This document shows positions 25,301-38,459 of a DNA stretch of 64,000 nucleotides, one piece after another (the stretch's first letter is position 1; each line of letters opens with the position of its first letter). The DNA is taken from positions 45,831,754 to 45,895,753 of the forward strand of contig OV884011.1 of assembly GCA_930367205.1 (NCBI GenBank), written 5' to 3'. The notes under the pieces were generated by a model. It was not told the DNA's origin. It saw only the letters and a list, made by a program, of their open reading frames with translations, and did no database searches. Position numbers and translations under genes: made by a program. Origin of the DNA: Acanthosoma haemorrhoidale (lineage: Eukaryota; Arthropoda; Insecta; Hemiptera; Acanthosomatidae).

Positions 25301-28300
25301 AATAAAAACAACAACAACTATATCTGTGTAATTTCTTTGTATAAAGTAATACTTAAAAAATGTGGGAGAACAAAGGAATATAATTTTCATGCTTATCTTG
25401 TAGAGGTCCTAATGATTATCCGGGGAACCTCTCCAAAAATTCGATACAAATAGTTCATTCTGAAGAGTAAGTCAAAATATGGGAGAGTTTTCTAAATCCC
25501 ACTTCTGATTATCATTCATAAAAAAAAATATCAAATTTTTAAAGTTTATTTCTCCATAACATCAAAACAGGAGCAAATTTTGAAAATCTGAATACATAAT
25601 TTACATACATACATTATAAAAAAAAAAAGCTAAACATCACTTTAACTTCTGAAATATTTTCAATTCCCTCACCCTTACTCACATTTGCTCAGGCTTTTTT
25701 CACTTAAAACACCAGACACAAATTTAGATTTTCTCAGATTGTCAAGTTCAAAATTAATATTGAAAATATCGACTTAGTACCATTATTATTTTTAAACAAA
25801 GCTTTGAATTGATAATAATTATAGACTTACCTGAGAAGTGTAGTCATAAGAAGCAGAAACAAGACGGGAGTTAAAATGAGGACTCCAGGCAAGGCTTACA
25901 ACTTTTTCGCTGTGTGTACTTAAGCAAGCCACAACTTCTACACCTGAAAATAAAAATTACAATGGAATCTCAGCAATATGAGTAATGAAGAAACCTTATA
26001 AGGTTTTTCTTTGTATAAGTTTTATTTTATTACAGGCTTTTTCAGAAAAAGGAGTTTTATTACTAATGTATACATACCAGTTGTTGTAACATTGACAATT
26101 TGTATATTATCAGAAGCTGAAGCAAGCCAAGAAGAGTACGGTGAGGGAGTAGATTCAGAGGTAACTGTAGCCGGATGCCATACAATGCACTGCACAAGTT
26201 TCTTATGAGCGAATATAGTATGGACATGAGACATGTCTCTTCCATCCACGATATACAGAACCCTATGACAAAATTATTTTAAGAATATATCTAGTAAATA
26301 CGACACTATTATCATAATAAATAAATTTGAGTTTTTTAAATCTAACAGCTCCCAGCTCCCCACAGGACACTTTCATGGAGGTTCATTCAGACTTATCAGG
26401 ATAAATAAGAAGCTACTTAAATGAAGAATAAGAAAATCGGCAAAATAAACCGAAATTACAGTTAAGAGGTCAACACCAACCAATTAGTTCCACAGACCAA
26501 CCTACCAACTAGTGACAACCTCGGTCAGCCCTACATCTTCACAAGCTGTTGCACCATGGATTTAAATATTCAAGCCCAATAAATAAACATTTAATTAATG
26601 ACATTCCAAAGTTACCCATCATTACTTTCAATCTTAAATCATTATTAATAATGTCATAATAAGGATCATGTGAGGTTGAAGAGCTATTCTATCTAAATGA
26701 AATTTCTTTAAAGTAGTCTATAAAGTCACAAGTAAAAAGAAATAGTAATATTTCGTAATTTGGAATAAGGGAAACAAAATCATTAGTACAAAACTTTTAA
26801 AAATCAAGCTATTTAATATAACTCAAACCCGGGACTTCAAGGAACTAGAAACCCTGCCTATGGTCGAACTCTTAAAATTTATCCTTACAACGTTCCCTTC
26901 CTATTAGGGACCTCAAGGTGGCCAGTCTTTAAATTGCAATTAAACCTTACCCATTGTCATTTCCAATTGCAGCCAAAGATCTACTAGCGTTCCAAGCCAA
27001 GTCGGTGCGACCTAAGGATTTACTAACCTTAGCAATATTATCGCAAGCTTTAAAAAGTGGATTTAAGCTTACAGGATCTAAAAAAATAAAACATAAATGA
27101 TATTACAATTACTTATTATATATAAATTTTTAATAAAAATATTAATTATAAAATTTATGATCCTATAAGAATTTAAATGACACAATTTTTATGAATTTCT
27201 GATAAGATATGAAGAAACTAAAACTATTTACCTTTGTCAGGCATGTCTGGATTGTATTGTAAAATGTCTCCGTCACCAACGGAAAACAGGGAAAGTGCCT
27301 TTTTACCTTTGATGAATACTTCTAGAAAAACAATAGCAAAGTAAAAAATTAATATTTTCTAAATTCCCGATAATATATCTTTTTGTATGTAAATAAACAA
27401 CATCAATTGACAGAAGCTGACAGTGCATACCGTCAACGATTGGTGGACTCCAAATTAGGGAGTAAACACTTTTCCTATGGTACAACCTAAGCAGTGTGGT
27501 AGCCTTGGTTGAGTTGTCTACATCTAGTATACCAATTCTCCCTTCTCCAGTTCCAAAAGCCAACAGAGATTCCAATGTAGGATGCCATGCTAACTGAAAT
27601 AGAATAGCAGTCAAAGTCAATGAATACAATTACACATTTTAGAAGTTTATTAACCAGCTACCACATAATAATAACATTTTATTTATCCTGTCCCCTTAGA
27701 ATAGTTACAAGAGGTACAAAATGCTGATTCGTAAATTATGAACTGAAAAACAGAACGAGGAGGACTCAATAGATAGGTGATTAAAAAGACGACATTTAGG
27801 ACAAATGCTTAAAGGAAGGGTATGTACTTTGAAGGAATAGTTCTAGATGATCAAAAGATGCAGCATAATGAACCAGAAAGTACTGACAGGACCAAAGGTG
27901 CAAACAAGAGGAATGGGATTTTTGAATTGCAGGATGGTAGGTTTCATAAATGTGCTAGGAAATACTGATGATGATAAGAAGGATAGAACCACTTCAATAA
28001 GAGTATAACCGAGAAATGGCAGTGCATACAAATTTAATTAAAGGGAAAAAATTAAGGACGTAACTGGCACTGAGTATTGAATAGGAGAAGGGAACAACAA
28101 TTATAGAAGCGTTTTAACATGGATAAAGCAGAAAAGAACATTTGAGATATATGGCCATTGCAACATAAGATTTTTGCCAATAATAATCCTAATATTTATG
28201 ACATAGGACTATTTTTTAGAAAGCGAGAAAAAATACTATGTATTTTTTACAGGAGATTTGGACCTTTATGTTTACTGCGAGCTTGTTCTCAGTTGTCCAT

Positions 28301-31300
28301 GCATAAATTTTGTTGGGATCTCAGATCTTTTTTGTGGTTTCTAATAGGTCGGCTAGCAGAAAGAAAAGATATTATAATGTTATTTTAAATTCAAAGAAGC
28401 GTGGAGAAAAATTGTGCAGGGCCAGTTTGGCCGTTAGAAGGAAGCGTGAGGTGATGTGAGAGACATGATGGAAGGGGATGGAATTGGCAGAGCTTGTACA
28501 AGTTACAGACGTGGAACAGTGTTTTATAGACTTGAATGGGAGAGATGTAATAAATAATAAGCGGTCAGTTTTAGAATTGCTATGAGAAGAGAGATGATGA
28601 GGATTTGCTCCAGTTTGCAGATGGTCAAACATGTTTGACGTGAGGGCCCTTACACGTATTACCTCGTATCATTGTAGTTACATCATATCTCAATATGTAG
28701 GGATACATCATACGGAGTCTACAGGAGGATAGGGTAATATTGGATTTGGAGCATCAAAATCACAAAACTCAAGGGTTGGATGAAACAAGGCAAGCATTCA
28801 ACGGAATATTATTAAACAACTCAAAAATCATAAATATTGTTGTGATATTTTAAAATGATGATTTTTAATAGTGTTTGTTTAAATAAACTCGAAATTAGCG
28901 AGCATTGAATAACGATCCGTGATTCATTTTTGAAAGTATGAACGTTTTTATTGTCGTCATATTAATTATTAATAATTGAAATAAACTAATATCATATTTA
29001 ATATAAACATTTATTATATAAACTTCTAATTTAAGCAAAGTAATAACTATTCAAAACAACTGGCATTAAATAACCAGTTGAAAGTCAAGAAGGCAGCGGG
29101 AGGTAGTATAAATAAACCGGCATGAACACAAAAAACATCTTTCGTTCTTCAGAAGGCAGGCAGAGAGGGAAGAAGCCCAGGTAGTCACCGAGCCACGCTA
29201 AGGCGCCTCGTGGTTCATCAGAAGAGACACACTTTCACTCAGCACGAAGACAAAAGACGCGCAAGTAATACGATTCGGACCAAGCAAATGAAGATTACCA
29301 CCGAAGAGAAGAACACAGAGATACACTGGCCAGTATAAATACGTAATTTTAATCTTAACAGTAATTTTTAGTACGTACGTAATTTATTTGTATATCAATT
29401 TTTATATCTTAATGTGTGTAAATAAATCCAATAAACCTTTTGCCAGAAGTTTCCTAGATAATTATTAACAGAACCCTGATATAACGTATAAGTTATAAAA
29501 TATAAAAGTTTTTTAAAATTATATGAAAGAAAATATAATTAAATTAAATTATTATTATTAATGCCTCAAGCAAATATTAGAATAATATATTATTATTATT
29601 ATTTCTTGCATGTAAATGTTTGGTTGTCAAGAAACTCACCTGAGATATAAAGAATTAATAAGAAGTTAAATTAATTTTTATTTTATCATAACCAAGATAA
29701 TAAACTTTACAATATATTTGGAAATTTTCAGCGTAAAGATAATATACCTTGGAGAGTGGTCATTGTGGGAGAAGTTAGCTTTTAAGTTGAAGTGGCGAGT
29801 GAGTTCCAATGCAAAAGGTAAAATCGGTTTGTTTGTGACAAAAAATTCTTACTGAAATATATTTCTTGACATTACGTCTAAGATAACTAATTGCAATCTA
29901 AACCATAACTTTATAACTATCCTCAAATTCAATTTTTAATATATTACTAATAAGGCTATGTGTTGATCTTTTTTACTTACAGCCATAACCTTGTTGTTTA
30001 TTTTATTCCAAAGGCAAGAAATATTGTCACATGAATCGTTGCTCATGTTCCAAACTAAAATTCTGTTGTCACCAGTACCTATGGCTATCCTGAAAGCAAT
30101 AGATCATAAATAAATAATAATAGGTAAAAAATAAAGAAGATTTCAAATAAATGAAATCTTACCTATTCGGATCGAGAGGACACACAGCCATGCAATAGAC
30201 AATACCACCGATGGTCGCCATGCTTGAAAGTACTTTTGAAGATTCTAATTTACTGGCGATCAGACGTTTGTCTAAAGCATATGTCCACACAATCCTGTCA
30301 TCCCCCTCCTTCCTAAAAAAATAAATTAAAAACATCAAAACAATATTTCTGAAAACGCGTATTATTCACAGTATTGATTATCGCTTACTTGGGACTGTTA
30401 GGGATAGCAATGCTGAAAAGACCTTTGCTATGATTACCATGAATTAATTTCACAGCTTTATTAACTTTCCCTTTCTTGCTATCTTTAGTTCTAGAACATA
30501 CAAAAATCAAGACCATATAATTTTCAATGTAGTAAATTATTTCAAGGATTAAGCATTTATAAATAATTATTACTTCATAAATAGTACCATCCTTATTTTT
30601 GAATGCTGCCAACCAAATTGTTTGACTTATGGTTTTGCAATGTTACCGTGAAACCATAACATCAACAAAGGATGATAGCTAAGTTGAACATATTCATGGA
30701 TTAAGCTTACAAATTTTAAAAGAATTAAAATAAGGAAAAAAACAAACAAGAGGCTTTATAAAAATACTTAGACTATTTTCAAACACTTGAAGAAATAAAA
30801 AATAATTGTTTTTAAAATTGCTATAGCCCATAGGGAGAGGCTCAACAATTAAACAGGAATGGGGCAATTGTTTCTGATTTTATGTTCATATCATATCATA
30901 TTATGATCTTGAAGATATATTTTTCAAGAAGGATATTGTTTATTTGTATGAATTATTTCTTTAAAACTAAAGATGGCCTAGTCTAAATATTTTCTGAAGT
31001 ATATCTGAAGCCACTTGAAAATAATGAAGTCTATATTAGGCTAACATTAGTTTTGGATTGAAGTAAGTAACTATATTTTTACTTGTCGCCTGAAGAATTA
31101 TTAAGTTGCTGCAGATCATATGAAAGAAGTTCTCCATACAACGAACCAGTTACAAGTGTGTTTGGATCGGGCCACCTAACGCAGATCCAGTGGCTACCTT
31201 GCCCTCCAACACCATTTTTGGACCTGACAAATCACACGAAAACAAAATATTATTTACTTAATTGATAATCCTTAAGTATATTCTTATAGTTAATAGTTAA

Positions 31301-34300
31301 TTTCACCTGTAGCCAGTTGTCGCCACCGGAATAGGAGGAAGAACAATGAACGTTTCATATCTACCGTCAGTTCCAGCTCTCCATAGATAAATGTGACGAT
31401 CTTTAGCGCCGGAAGCTAAGAGATATGTATTCTCTCTGAAACATATTTAAAACTGTTTTTTCAGCATTTTCTTGATTTTTGACAGTTCTTTTGACTATAA
31501 CAAAGAATTAGTAAAACAGCTGAAAAAATAAATATAAACTTCTCATAATTAATTTGTGATTAATTCGCTCAATCTGGTAACATAAATCTTATAATCACTC
31601 TATTGAATTTTAAATATAAAAAGCAATTAGAATCAAACAAAACATTTGAATTCATAAAATTATAATGTATAGTACAATTTAAAAAAATATACAATTTCTT
31701 AAAAAGAAACATATACTATAATCCTGCATTAATGGTATTCTTATGTATTTACATTACTCCAGTATCCCTTTTTTCCCTATCCCTATTCCATTGATGGTGG
31801 AAGGACCCTTTTCACACCTATAATTTCCAGTTTATTTTATTTTTTTCCCATTCCTCCTTTTCAAATTTGAGAGCTTTGAAAAAAAAATTGATGATGGCTT
31901 TGTTTTTAATATTTACACAAATTCAAAAAATTCTTTTTTTTCCACCCTCACTTAAGTGACGAAGGAATAAAAGAAATGAATCAGTCTATTAAAAAAAACA
32001 ATTTTATTTCTTCTTATTCTTTATTAATTAGTAATACTTATCATGTTCTTTGACAAGTTAAGAATCAAAAAACAAAATTTAATAAAAAGCTCACTTATCT
32101 ACACCTTTCTACCGAACTTGGCTTTTTGATTTTTACAACAAAAACAAAATTGTAATTAATATCTGCAAGCAGAGCGAACTGATATATCTGTAACATGAAA
32201 TAATTCATAAGTAAGTCCTGTTTCCATTTTGGCCTTACTAGACAGGGACAGTGCAAACACCTATAATTTTAGTAACACCAACCTACTTACCTGTTGTCAT
32301 TGTGAAAAATGTTATGTGGCACAGGGCACCAGGCTAAAGAGACGACGTCGGTTTCATGAGCCCTTAAGCGGAAAGATATAGACCCTTCACCTAAAAAAAA
32401 TAATGAAATGTAGACAATTGATTCAAAACATCAATATGCTAACTCATTATCTAAGTTATATATGAGTATAGTTATCAATATATGATATCTAAGTTCATTT
32501 CCTGATATGCCAGAATTAGAATTAAAAATGTGCATTTTCAGATTTTCATTTCAAAATCATCAACTCTTGTGTTTTCTCTTGCATTTATTTCTGTCCTGGA
32601 GATTGTGAATGGGGCTTGGTAGATAAACATGAAATTTGATTATCCGATGAAACAAAAAATAATTTCAACTTCATGAAGCATATTTAAAGGTTATTAATTA
32701 ATTATCAACCCTCCTCTCTACTAACTCTAATTAAAAAAAAAATCCCATCATATTGGATAAGGTGTCAAATTAAAGATCTTGACATGATGTTTAAGAATAT
32801 GTATGATATGTTAGGGGTTTAGTAGACTATAAATAAATTAAAAAAACATAAAATCAGATTAATGACAATTAAAAAAAAATATATTTATATAAAACAACTG
32901 AGGGTGTGGTGGACAAATTCCCATGTAGAGAGCTAATCAATGGGGCATATTACAGAAACTGCTTTTGAATGTGTATGCTAATAAAAATAATTCAATACAA
33001 CATAGGAAATCAATAAAGAGGGAGTAATCAGCCCGAAACACTTATTTGCATGATACAGCACATTCAACAATTTTTTTTTATTTTTGAACTTAATCGCACA
33101 AAGTCATCATGTTCACAACATTAATTAAACTGGTGATTTTTTAGATATATTATAGTTCCATTAGATGACCCAGTGATGCTAAAAATAAAAGAAATCCTAT
33201 GAAAAATAATGTTTTAATGATCATATTATTACTGTGTAATGAAAAAAAATTATTTTCCAAGCATATTTTGTAAGCTAACACAAATTAATAATTTTTGACT
33301 GTTTAAAAATATGTATATGTTAACAATTACCATCTACAGTATACAACAGTGGGACATCTTAGGGAAACTGTTTTTGAATATGTATATTAACAAAAATACT
33401 TCAATAAAACTTAGGAAATTAATCAAAAGTAAGTAAAATGGTAAGATCATCAAAACTTTTAATTGTGAGATACTGCCCACAACTATTTCTTTTTTAAGTA
33501 AAATAAAAATTGTTATTGTAATTAAAACTTTAATCTCCTCCAAAAGTAAACATTCAAGTGAATACTTCAAAATAAAAGTCGATAATGAGTTTGCATCTCT
33601 GGTGGATATGGGATGATTCTAGGTCCACGTGGAGAACTGGAATGTCATAATACCACATACGGATCTTCTATGCTGTAATTTATCATCCTCCTTCCAGTCC
33701 AATCAACACCATCTATAATTTACATCCAAACAACTTTGTTTTCCTTTACATTTCTCCTTCTGACCTCATTCCTTCAATTATGAAATGAAGAACTTATGTG
33801 GTAGGTCCAGATGGCATTCCTGTGAAATTCCAAAAGGTCTACCTCCACACATTCTTCCTCTATTGCTTCACATTTATAATTTTTCGCACAAAAATACCAC
33901 ATTTTCCTTCCTCATACTGGAAAAGAGCGAATGTTCTTCCATTGAATAAAGTACCTAACACCCCCAAAGTTCTACCCTATATCTATTCTCTCTAACGTTT
34001 TCAAACCCCTCAAAAAACTAGTTCAATCTAAAATTTGAATCCGTATACCGGCCAGGATTTTCCACCCAATCAGCTCTCACCAAAATCACACAAGACCTAC
34101 AATTCCACATTGACCAACAACACATACCTATCCGTATCCTCCTGCAATTACACAATCACTGTTGTCAATATCATTAACTTCAGTCTTTCATCATTACTCC
34201 TTCATCCTACTGTAAAAAGTAATGTCATTCCAAATGACCATGTAAGATTGAAAAATAATGAAGGAGTAATGATAAAAGACTTATGAAGGAAATGTCATTA

Positions 34301-37300
34301 CAAATAATGGCATCAACACTGATCGTGTAAGGTCTGTATTTGACTTGACCAAGGCATTCGACATCCTTAAACACTCCATCCTTCTATTAAAACTTGCAAC
34401 AATGTCCGTCTGTTACAGTTCCGTCAGCTGGTTTAAATCATTTAATTCTAATCACTCAACCCTGATCATCCTCCACCCCGATTCCTTCCATTGTAGCTCA
34501 GGTTACATCTATTTCACCATTTCTATTCTGTATCTACATCAACGACCTCGATACATCTATTCATCATTGCTCATTCCACCTATATGCTGACAGCACCCAA
34601 ATTTATCTATGCTTCCCTCCAAGTCAACTGAAATCAGCTTCCCTATTGAGGACTGGGCCTCTCCATCTTTGATTGGATGCAGAGAAATCCAAGGCAATCA
34701 TCATTGGTTCACATCCCCTCCTTAAAATCGTAATAGATATTCCAACCTTCACCATCGAAGGCCAACTTATCCAATTCTCTACTTCACTCGAAATCCTCAC
34801 ATTTCCCAAATCAGCCATGATCAATTCCCCCTTTAAACTGCTCAATCGGTACCGACATCTCCTCCCATTACATACATGCAAAACTCCTCGTTTCCTCTCT
34901 TATATTAGTCTATTTTGACTTTAGTTGTGTGGTGAACTCTCTGAGGATCTCGAGGCTTGGTAAAATTAGCTGATGAATTGTTTTCTTAGATTTATACTCG
35001 AAATCCACAGAGACCCGTTGCATTTCACGGCACTACTCCAAGTTAGGAGTATGAAATGACTGAACACTTCCTCCTATCTCTAATACTTCTTTGGATCCCT
35101 CCTCTTCAATGCTGTCATAACTAAAAAGCCCCCTTACTTTCACAACTTCCTGGAAATCAAATCCCACAATACTAGAGCCTTCTGACCTGTTTCCCTTCTC
35201 ACAAAGCTGCTTCCTTTGACCGTTCTTTTCTGCCACAAACCTTTAGAACTCTATTCCCATCGATATTCAACTCTCCCAATCTATAAATCGAAACTTTACC
35301 AGTTTCTTATCTCCCTAAAAACCAACAATACATAATTCATCGACCTTCCATTCTCTTTTCCCCATTGTGATAATTTCTATGTTTTATTTTTTTCATATCT
35401 ATTCATTTTTTGTTTAAATTTGTTGTTGTGTGTTGTTTAATTTGGTTCTTTGCAGTAATCTTACATGCACATAATATTATAGATTTGTACAGAGTCTTAT
35501 GCAAAAGGTTATCAAATCTGTTTAGTGTTATGTATTTTTTTGTCAGCTTGACATTCCTATTATGTTCCTTGTTATTCTTAGGGGAAAATGTCCCAGAATA
35601 AGTTTAATTTATTCTTTATTTTCCTTGATATAAAATTCATTTCTGCTGTAATAAAATTCATCAATTGCTGTAATCACCAATCACACCCTAGAACTCCATA
35701 AGTAGCTATTAACTGTTTCAATATGTGTAAAAATCCTTAATTTTAAAATGCTGTAATGTCAACGCTAAAACTTGATTTGATTGAATGTTCCTGCCTCTTA
35801 AAGCTACCAGAAGGAGCTATTTCAAGTTGCGTTTGCAAGTCTCATTCCTGATAATTTTATTTAAACCAATTTTTGATATTGGTGAAATTATAAAAATAAA
35901 TAAAAAACCCAAAAAGCTGGTGTAACTCATTTAGCAACAAACATTTAATGTATTGTGACTATATCCATTAAAACAAAAATTGGTGTTAATAAATATAAAT
36001 GATCAAAAGACTGAAAACAAGGATCGTACATGCAAAGAATTTAAACAAATTCAAGTGATGTATTACACCATTAATGGTTTATTTGTGATCACAAAAACAT
36101 TTTTAATGGCAGATTTTATGACTTTTTGTAAGTTCATGGAAGTTTCAACGCATAATACATATTATAAATTAGAATGCCTAGACAGGATTCTTTTTATTAG
36201 GATTCCATATCTAATGGATTCAAGTTGAAGTGTAAATTTGATCTGGTGCATCATAACACAACATGACCTTTCATACACTTTATCCTCTCAAAAGTTTATG
36301 AATCTACTCCTTGTTATAAAAAGCAAGATTTTTATCCAAATGGTTCAACTGTCTTTCATTGCAATCCCATCCTAGAACTAGAGAACTTTAACTTAGCCTA
36401 TTTCAGTCCATGTTCCGGTATAAGAGCCAATTTATTTTGGCACATCTGGAGCTCTAGAATGCCAGGATAACGAAACATGAGCTAACCTTTTTGCAGTACC
36501 TTTCTTAACCAATGCTTGAAACAAAAGCAAATTTTTTTATCAATGGAGTTAAACTTAATCATCAATCACAGCCCAGATCTTAGTACTTATGGTGTTTTCA
36601 AAAAAGTATGTATTTTGGCACATCTGAGTTGGAATTTATAACATGGCCTTAATTCATTGCAGAACTTTACTTTAATACTCCTTGGAACAGAAAGCAAGAT
36701 CTCAACCATTAATTCCCAGACCTCCATAAACGGGAATATTCCAATTGTCTCTAAACAGGCAAGAATCCTAAAAATGTATTAATTTGATTAAATGTTCCTG
36801 CTGTATATCAATACAAAAAGGAACTCTTTAATGAGACAATGGCTGATAATTGTATCTAATACAAAATTGACAGCATTCATTGCCTTTAATAGTCTCGTCT
36901 CCTAAGCCCTCAGAGATGATCTGGGTTAATAGGAAATAATGTAATGGGGTTTCTAGATCTACTCATTCAAGCAAAGTAAATTTTGGCAATATTTGATTTC
37001 CTAAAATGACAACACTGACTTCATGGCAAAAGGTCTAATCTGGACATTGTGAAAATAAAACGCTAACAACAATATCTCTGTTGTTTTGATCAATGAAAGA
37101 ATTGTTGTTAATGTGCTATAGTTTTTATCCTAAAAATATATTGATGACTATTGGAAGGAACTGTACAAAAGTTACATGATTAGGATTATAATTTTATACC
37201 TATACACCTGAAATCATTACCTTTAATATTAAAAATTACAATCAGGCCTGATTTGGCTCCGACTGCTACCAAATCCTTGTTGTGCGGGCAACAAGACATA

Positions 37301-37857
37301 CAGACAGGAGCCATTTTTGTGTTGATTGTCAGTCTTCGAATTGTATTACTGGGCAAATCCCAACATACAGTTGAACAAGAGTCGCTGACGGATACAATTA
37401 AGTTCGGATCTGCTCTGGACCAGTCAACTCCAATCAACTTCTGTCCATCCTGCACAGAATAAAAATTGAGATATCGGATAGTTTATCTGGTTACTTAAAT
37501 GATTAATATTAGATATCTTACGGGATGCCCAGAATGTGCAAGTATGAGGAACTGGGAAGGCCAATTCCAGACATGTACTGAGCCATCTTCACTGCAAGAG
37601 ACCAAGTGATCTGGGAAAGTTTCACAATTGGATGGTGCAAAAGCGACCGCTGTGACTTTTTCTTTATGAGCCATAGGTATGAATATTGGCTGAGCATCGC
37701 AGGGTTTTCCATGATTAGTAAGTTGACGAAGGATGACCACCTCATGTTTTGCTCCATAGGCCAAAGCCGTTCCATCGTCGTTGCAACTCAGGATATTGCT
37801 GAAATACCAGCTCGGAGATGACGGTACTGTTATTTCACACATCGTGCTTTTATACAC
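19332..37857 (-). CDS. GEMIN5: GEMIN5, snRNA-binding subunit of the SMN complex
   Basis: GEMIN5 (Drosophila rigor mortis) recognises the Sm site and cap of pre-snRNAs and delivers them to the SMN complex for cytoplasmic snRNP assembly. Coding exons: 37857-37522, 37449-37221, 32390-32291, 31435-31307, 31223-31083, 30490-30389, 30312-30163, 30089-29981, 27593-27431, 27321-27232, 27077-26951, 26262-26078, 25943-25831, 25229-25058, 24960-24847, 24770-24519, 24418-24271, 22855-22762, 22648-22485, 22393-22183, 21261-21052, 20930-20759, 19966-19332. Phases agree throughout, giving 4146 nt and 1381 residues (human about 1508). Residues 1 to ~715 are WD40 repeats ([22 protein letters not shown]). SPSWY at Trp17-Tyr18 matches the human SPNWY that contacts RNA. 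A charged linker follows, then helical repeats (~840-1113; [30 protein letters not shown]), then the C-terminal RNA-binding region. Introns carry several mobile elements. Confidence 0.95.
21620..21890. repeat. Dispersed repeat, copy 2 (partner at 6.6 kb)
   Basis: This is the second copy of the unidentified repeat at 6600-6870, lying in the GEMIN5 intron between exons 20 and 21. Shared blocks include TTGAAATTCTTTTTGCATTACCG or its variant, TTAATGTGCCTTTAAC, GGGGAACAAATCA and GGGACTTGAGA. No coding potential is seen. Confidence 0.5.
23040..24041. other. GEMIN5 intron 17, repeat-derived sequence
   Basis: The block is not coding. The part from about 23900 to 23960 (AAAATTATGCACTAGAACCA, CCTGAGATCATAT) is similar to 51370-51410 in a PPAT intron (AATTATGCACCAGAACCA, CTGAGATTATCATAT), so it belongs to another dispersed family. 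The stretch 23090-23470 is purine-rich and unclassified. Confidence 0.4.
24042..24247 (+). mobile_element. Possible short solo LTR or TRIM with strong hairpin
   Basis: The block starts TGTTATGATATTT and can end ...CTTACA. It has a TATA-like TTTATATAG (about 24137-24145) followed by AATAAAGTCAGTC. Its first half contains a 15-bp inverted repeat, TTAACTGGAGAGACT at 24060-24074 against AGTCTCTCCGGTTAA at 24099-24113, with one mismatch and a 24-base loop. The opening resembles TGTTGTGATATTT at 28838. No target duplication was found, so the boundaries are tentative. It ends about 24 bp from the donor site of GEMIN5 exon 17. Confidence 0.35.
26330..26600 (+). mobile_element. SINE-like repeat copy in GEMIN5 intron 11
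   Basis: Blocks shared with other window copies include AGCTACTT.AAT, AAACCGAAATTA.AGTT, GTGACAACCTC.GTCA.CCCT (both with the minus-strand copy at 55470-55775) and GTC.GCCCTAC...TGTTG..CCATGGATTTA (with 56290-56446). The tRNA-like head seen in the 55.7-kb copy is not clear here. I assign it to the same short interspersed family by these ordered blocks. Confidence 0.6.
27660..28800. other. GEMIN5 intron 8, unclassified low-AT block
   Basis: The stretch is less AT-rich than its surroundings and purine-rich on the plus strand. The minus-strand frame at 28372-28632 (86 codons, Ser/His-rich) has the flavour of the non-conserved part of a LINE but has no decisive motif. I recognise no gene. It is probably transposon-derived, given the LTR-like block that follows. 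Confidence 0.4.
28838..29572 (+). mobile_element. Probable solo LTR in GEMIN5 intron 8
   Basis: The candidate runs from TGTTGTGATATTT to ...CTCAAGCA, giving TG...CA ends and a flanking AATAT on both sides (28833-28837 and 29573-29577). Inside are a TATA-like TATAAATA (29107-29114), a GC-richer transcribed-looking region, and AATAAATCCAATAAACC (about 29421-29437), as in an LTR with promoter and polyadenylation signal. The 5-bp duplication is AT-rich and could be chance, so the boundaries are moderately secure at best. No internal coding region is present. Confidence 0.45.
32690..33480. repeat. Dispersed AT-rich repeat family with internal duplication
   Basis: This is intron 2 of GEMIN5. The segment at 32926-33030 is repeated at 33343-33445 (shared GAAACTG.TTTTGAAT.TGTAT.. 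TAA.AAAAAT and TAGGAAAT.AATCAA). The block GTGTCAAATTAAAGATCTTGAC near 32762 recurs in diverged form near 1588 and 42468. GTTCCATTAGATGACCCA.TGATG near 33156 recurs near 62360. These links suggest one old element family with fragments at 1.5, 32.7, 42.4 and 62.2 kb. Confidence 0.55.
33640..35345 (+). mobile_element. Decayed non-LTR retrotransposon (endonuclease/RT) in GEMIN5 intron 2
   Basis: Plus-strand readings in changing frames show [45 protein letters not shown], an [13 protein letters not shown] segment, a YADD-box equivalent reduced to YADST, and [17 protein letters not shown]. These follow the order of a LINE reverse transcriptase. A C-terminal tail extends to about 35340. The catalytic YADD is lost, and many stops and frameshifts are present. 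Its 3' part has relatives at 57240-57380 and 61735-61925. It lies antisense to GEMIN5. Confidence 0.85.
35640..36860. repeat. Degenerate satellite-like repeats in GEMIN5 intron 2
   Basis: Diverged blocks recur through the segment. CAATC.CA.CCTAGAACT occurs near 35669 and 36358, with a variant near 36563. ACATG.CC followed by an AAAGCAAGAT or AAAGCAAATT block occurs near 36262, 36476 and 36643. TTTTGGCACATCTG occurs near 36437 and 36614. TGAATGTTCCTGC and TAAATGTTCCTGC occur near 35784 and 36793. Spacings of about 170-210 bp suggest an old tandem array. No coding potential is seen. The unit length is not certain. Confidence 0.45.
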
Positions 37858-38139
37858 AGCAAAGATATAAAAGTTTTAAAAACAATAATGAATCCAATCA
37901 CGGATTAATAAAAAACAAGTGAGTTTCACTTAAGTAGCCTCGACCAACAGGCAAAGACTGGCGCGTTTTAGAATACTTTGGACTGCCGAAACCTAACGGA
38001 AAAAGAAAACAATACCAGATCACGTGTTATATTTACCGCCTAGAAGGTTATTTTATAAACAGAAGTGATGGTGAAAAAAACGTTCAGCTGTTAAACAAAT
38101 TATCTATTAAAAACGAGCTAATTTTAAGTAATTTGAGTG

Positions 38140-38270
38140 GATGGATTTGGTAGGATATCGGCTTAGGTCGATAAGAGGGAGATGTTAGATTTTCATCAAA
38201 TATATTTATGGACGATGTTTCGAAATACTATATCTATCCTCATCAGGTCCTTGTATGGGATGGAAAATGG
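38140..38270 (+). repeat. Copy of a dispersed repeat also found at 42.0 kb
   Basis: The block GGATAT.GGCTTA.GT.GATAA followed by GAG..TGTTAGATTTTCATCAA is shared with 42005-42060. The latter runs into a tRNA-like sequence on the minus strand, so this is probably a fragment of the same SINE family. It lies in the GEMIN5-XPNPEP3 interval, directly upstream of a LINE ORF1 relic. Confidence 0.6.
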
Positions 38271-38459
38271 TTAGAAGATCCCACCTTTAACCCCTTAAAA
38301 ACTTTATTGAAAAAAAAAATGCAAAATCAAAATATGTTCACTGAAATGGGCTCCTTGTACTGCATCGCATGCATTTTAAAGAGGGGCTTAAGGGATTTTA
38401 ACTTTGACTCATATCTGAGAATCCTTTGAAACAACAGCTCTACTGAATATTCTTCTTTA

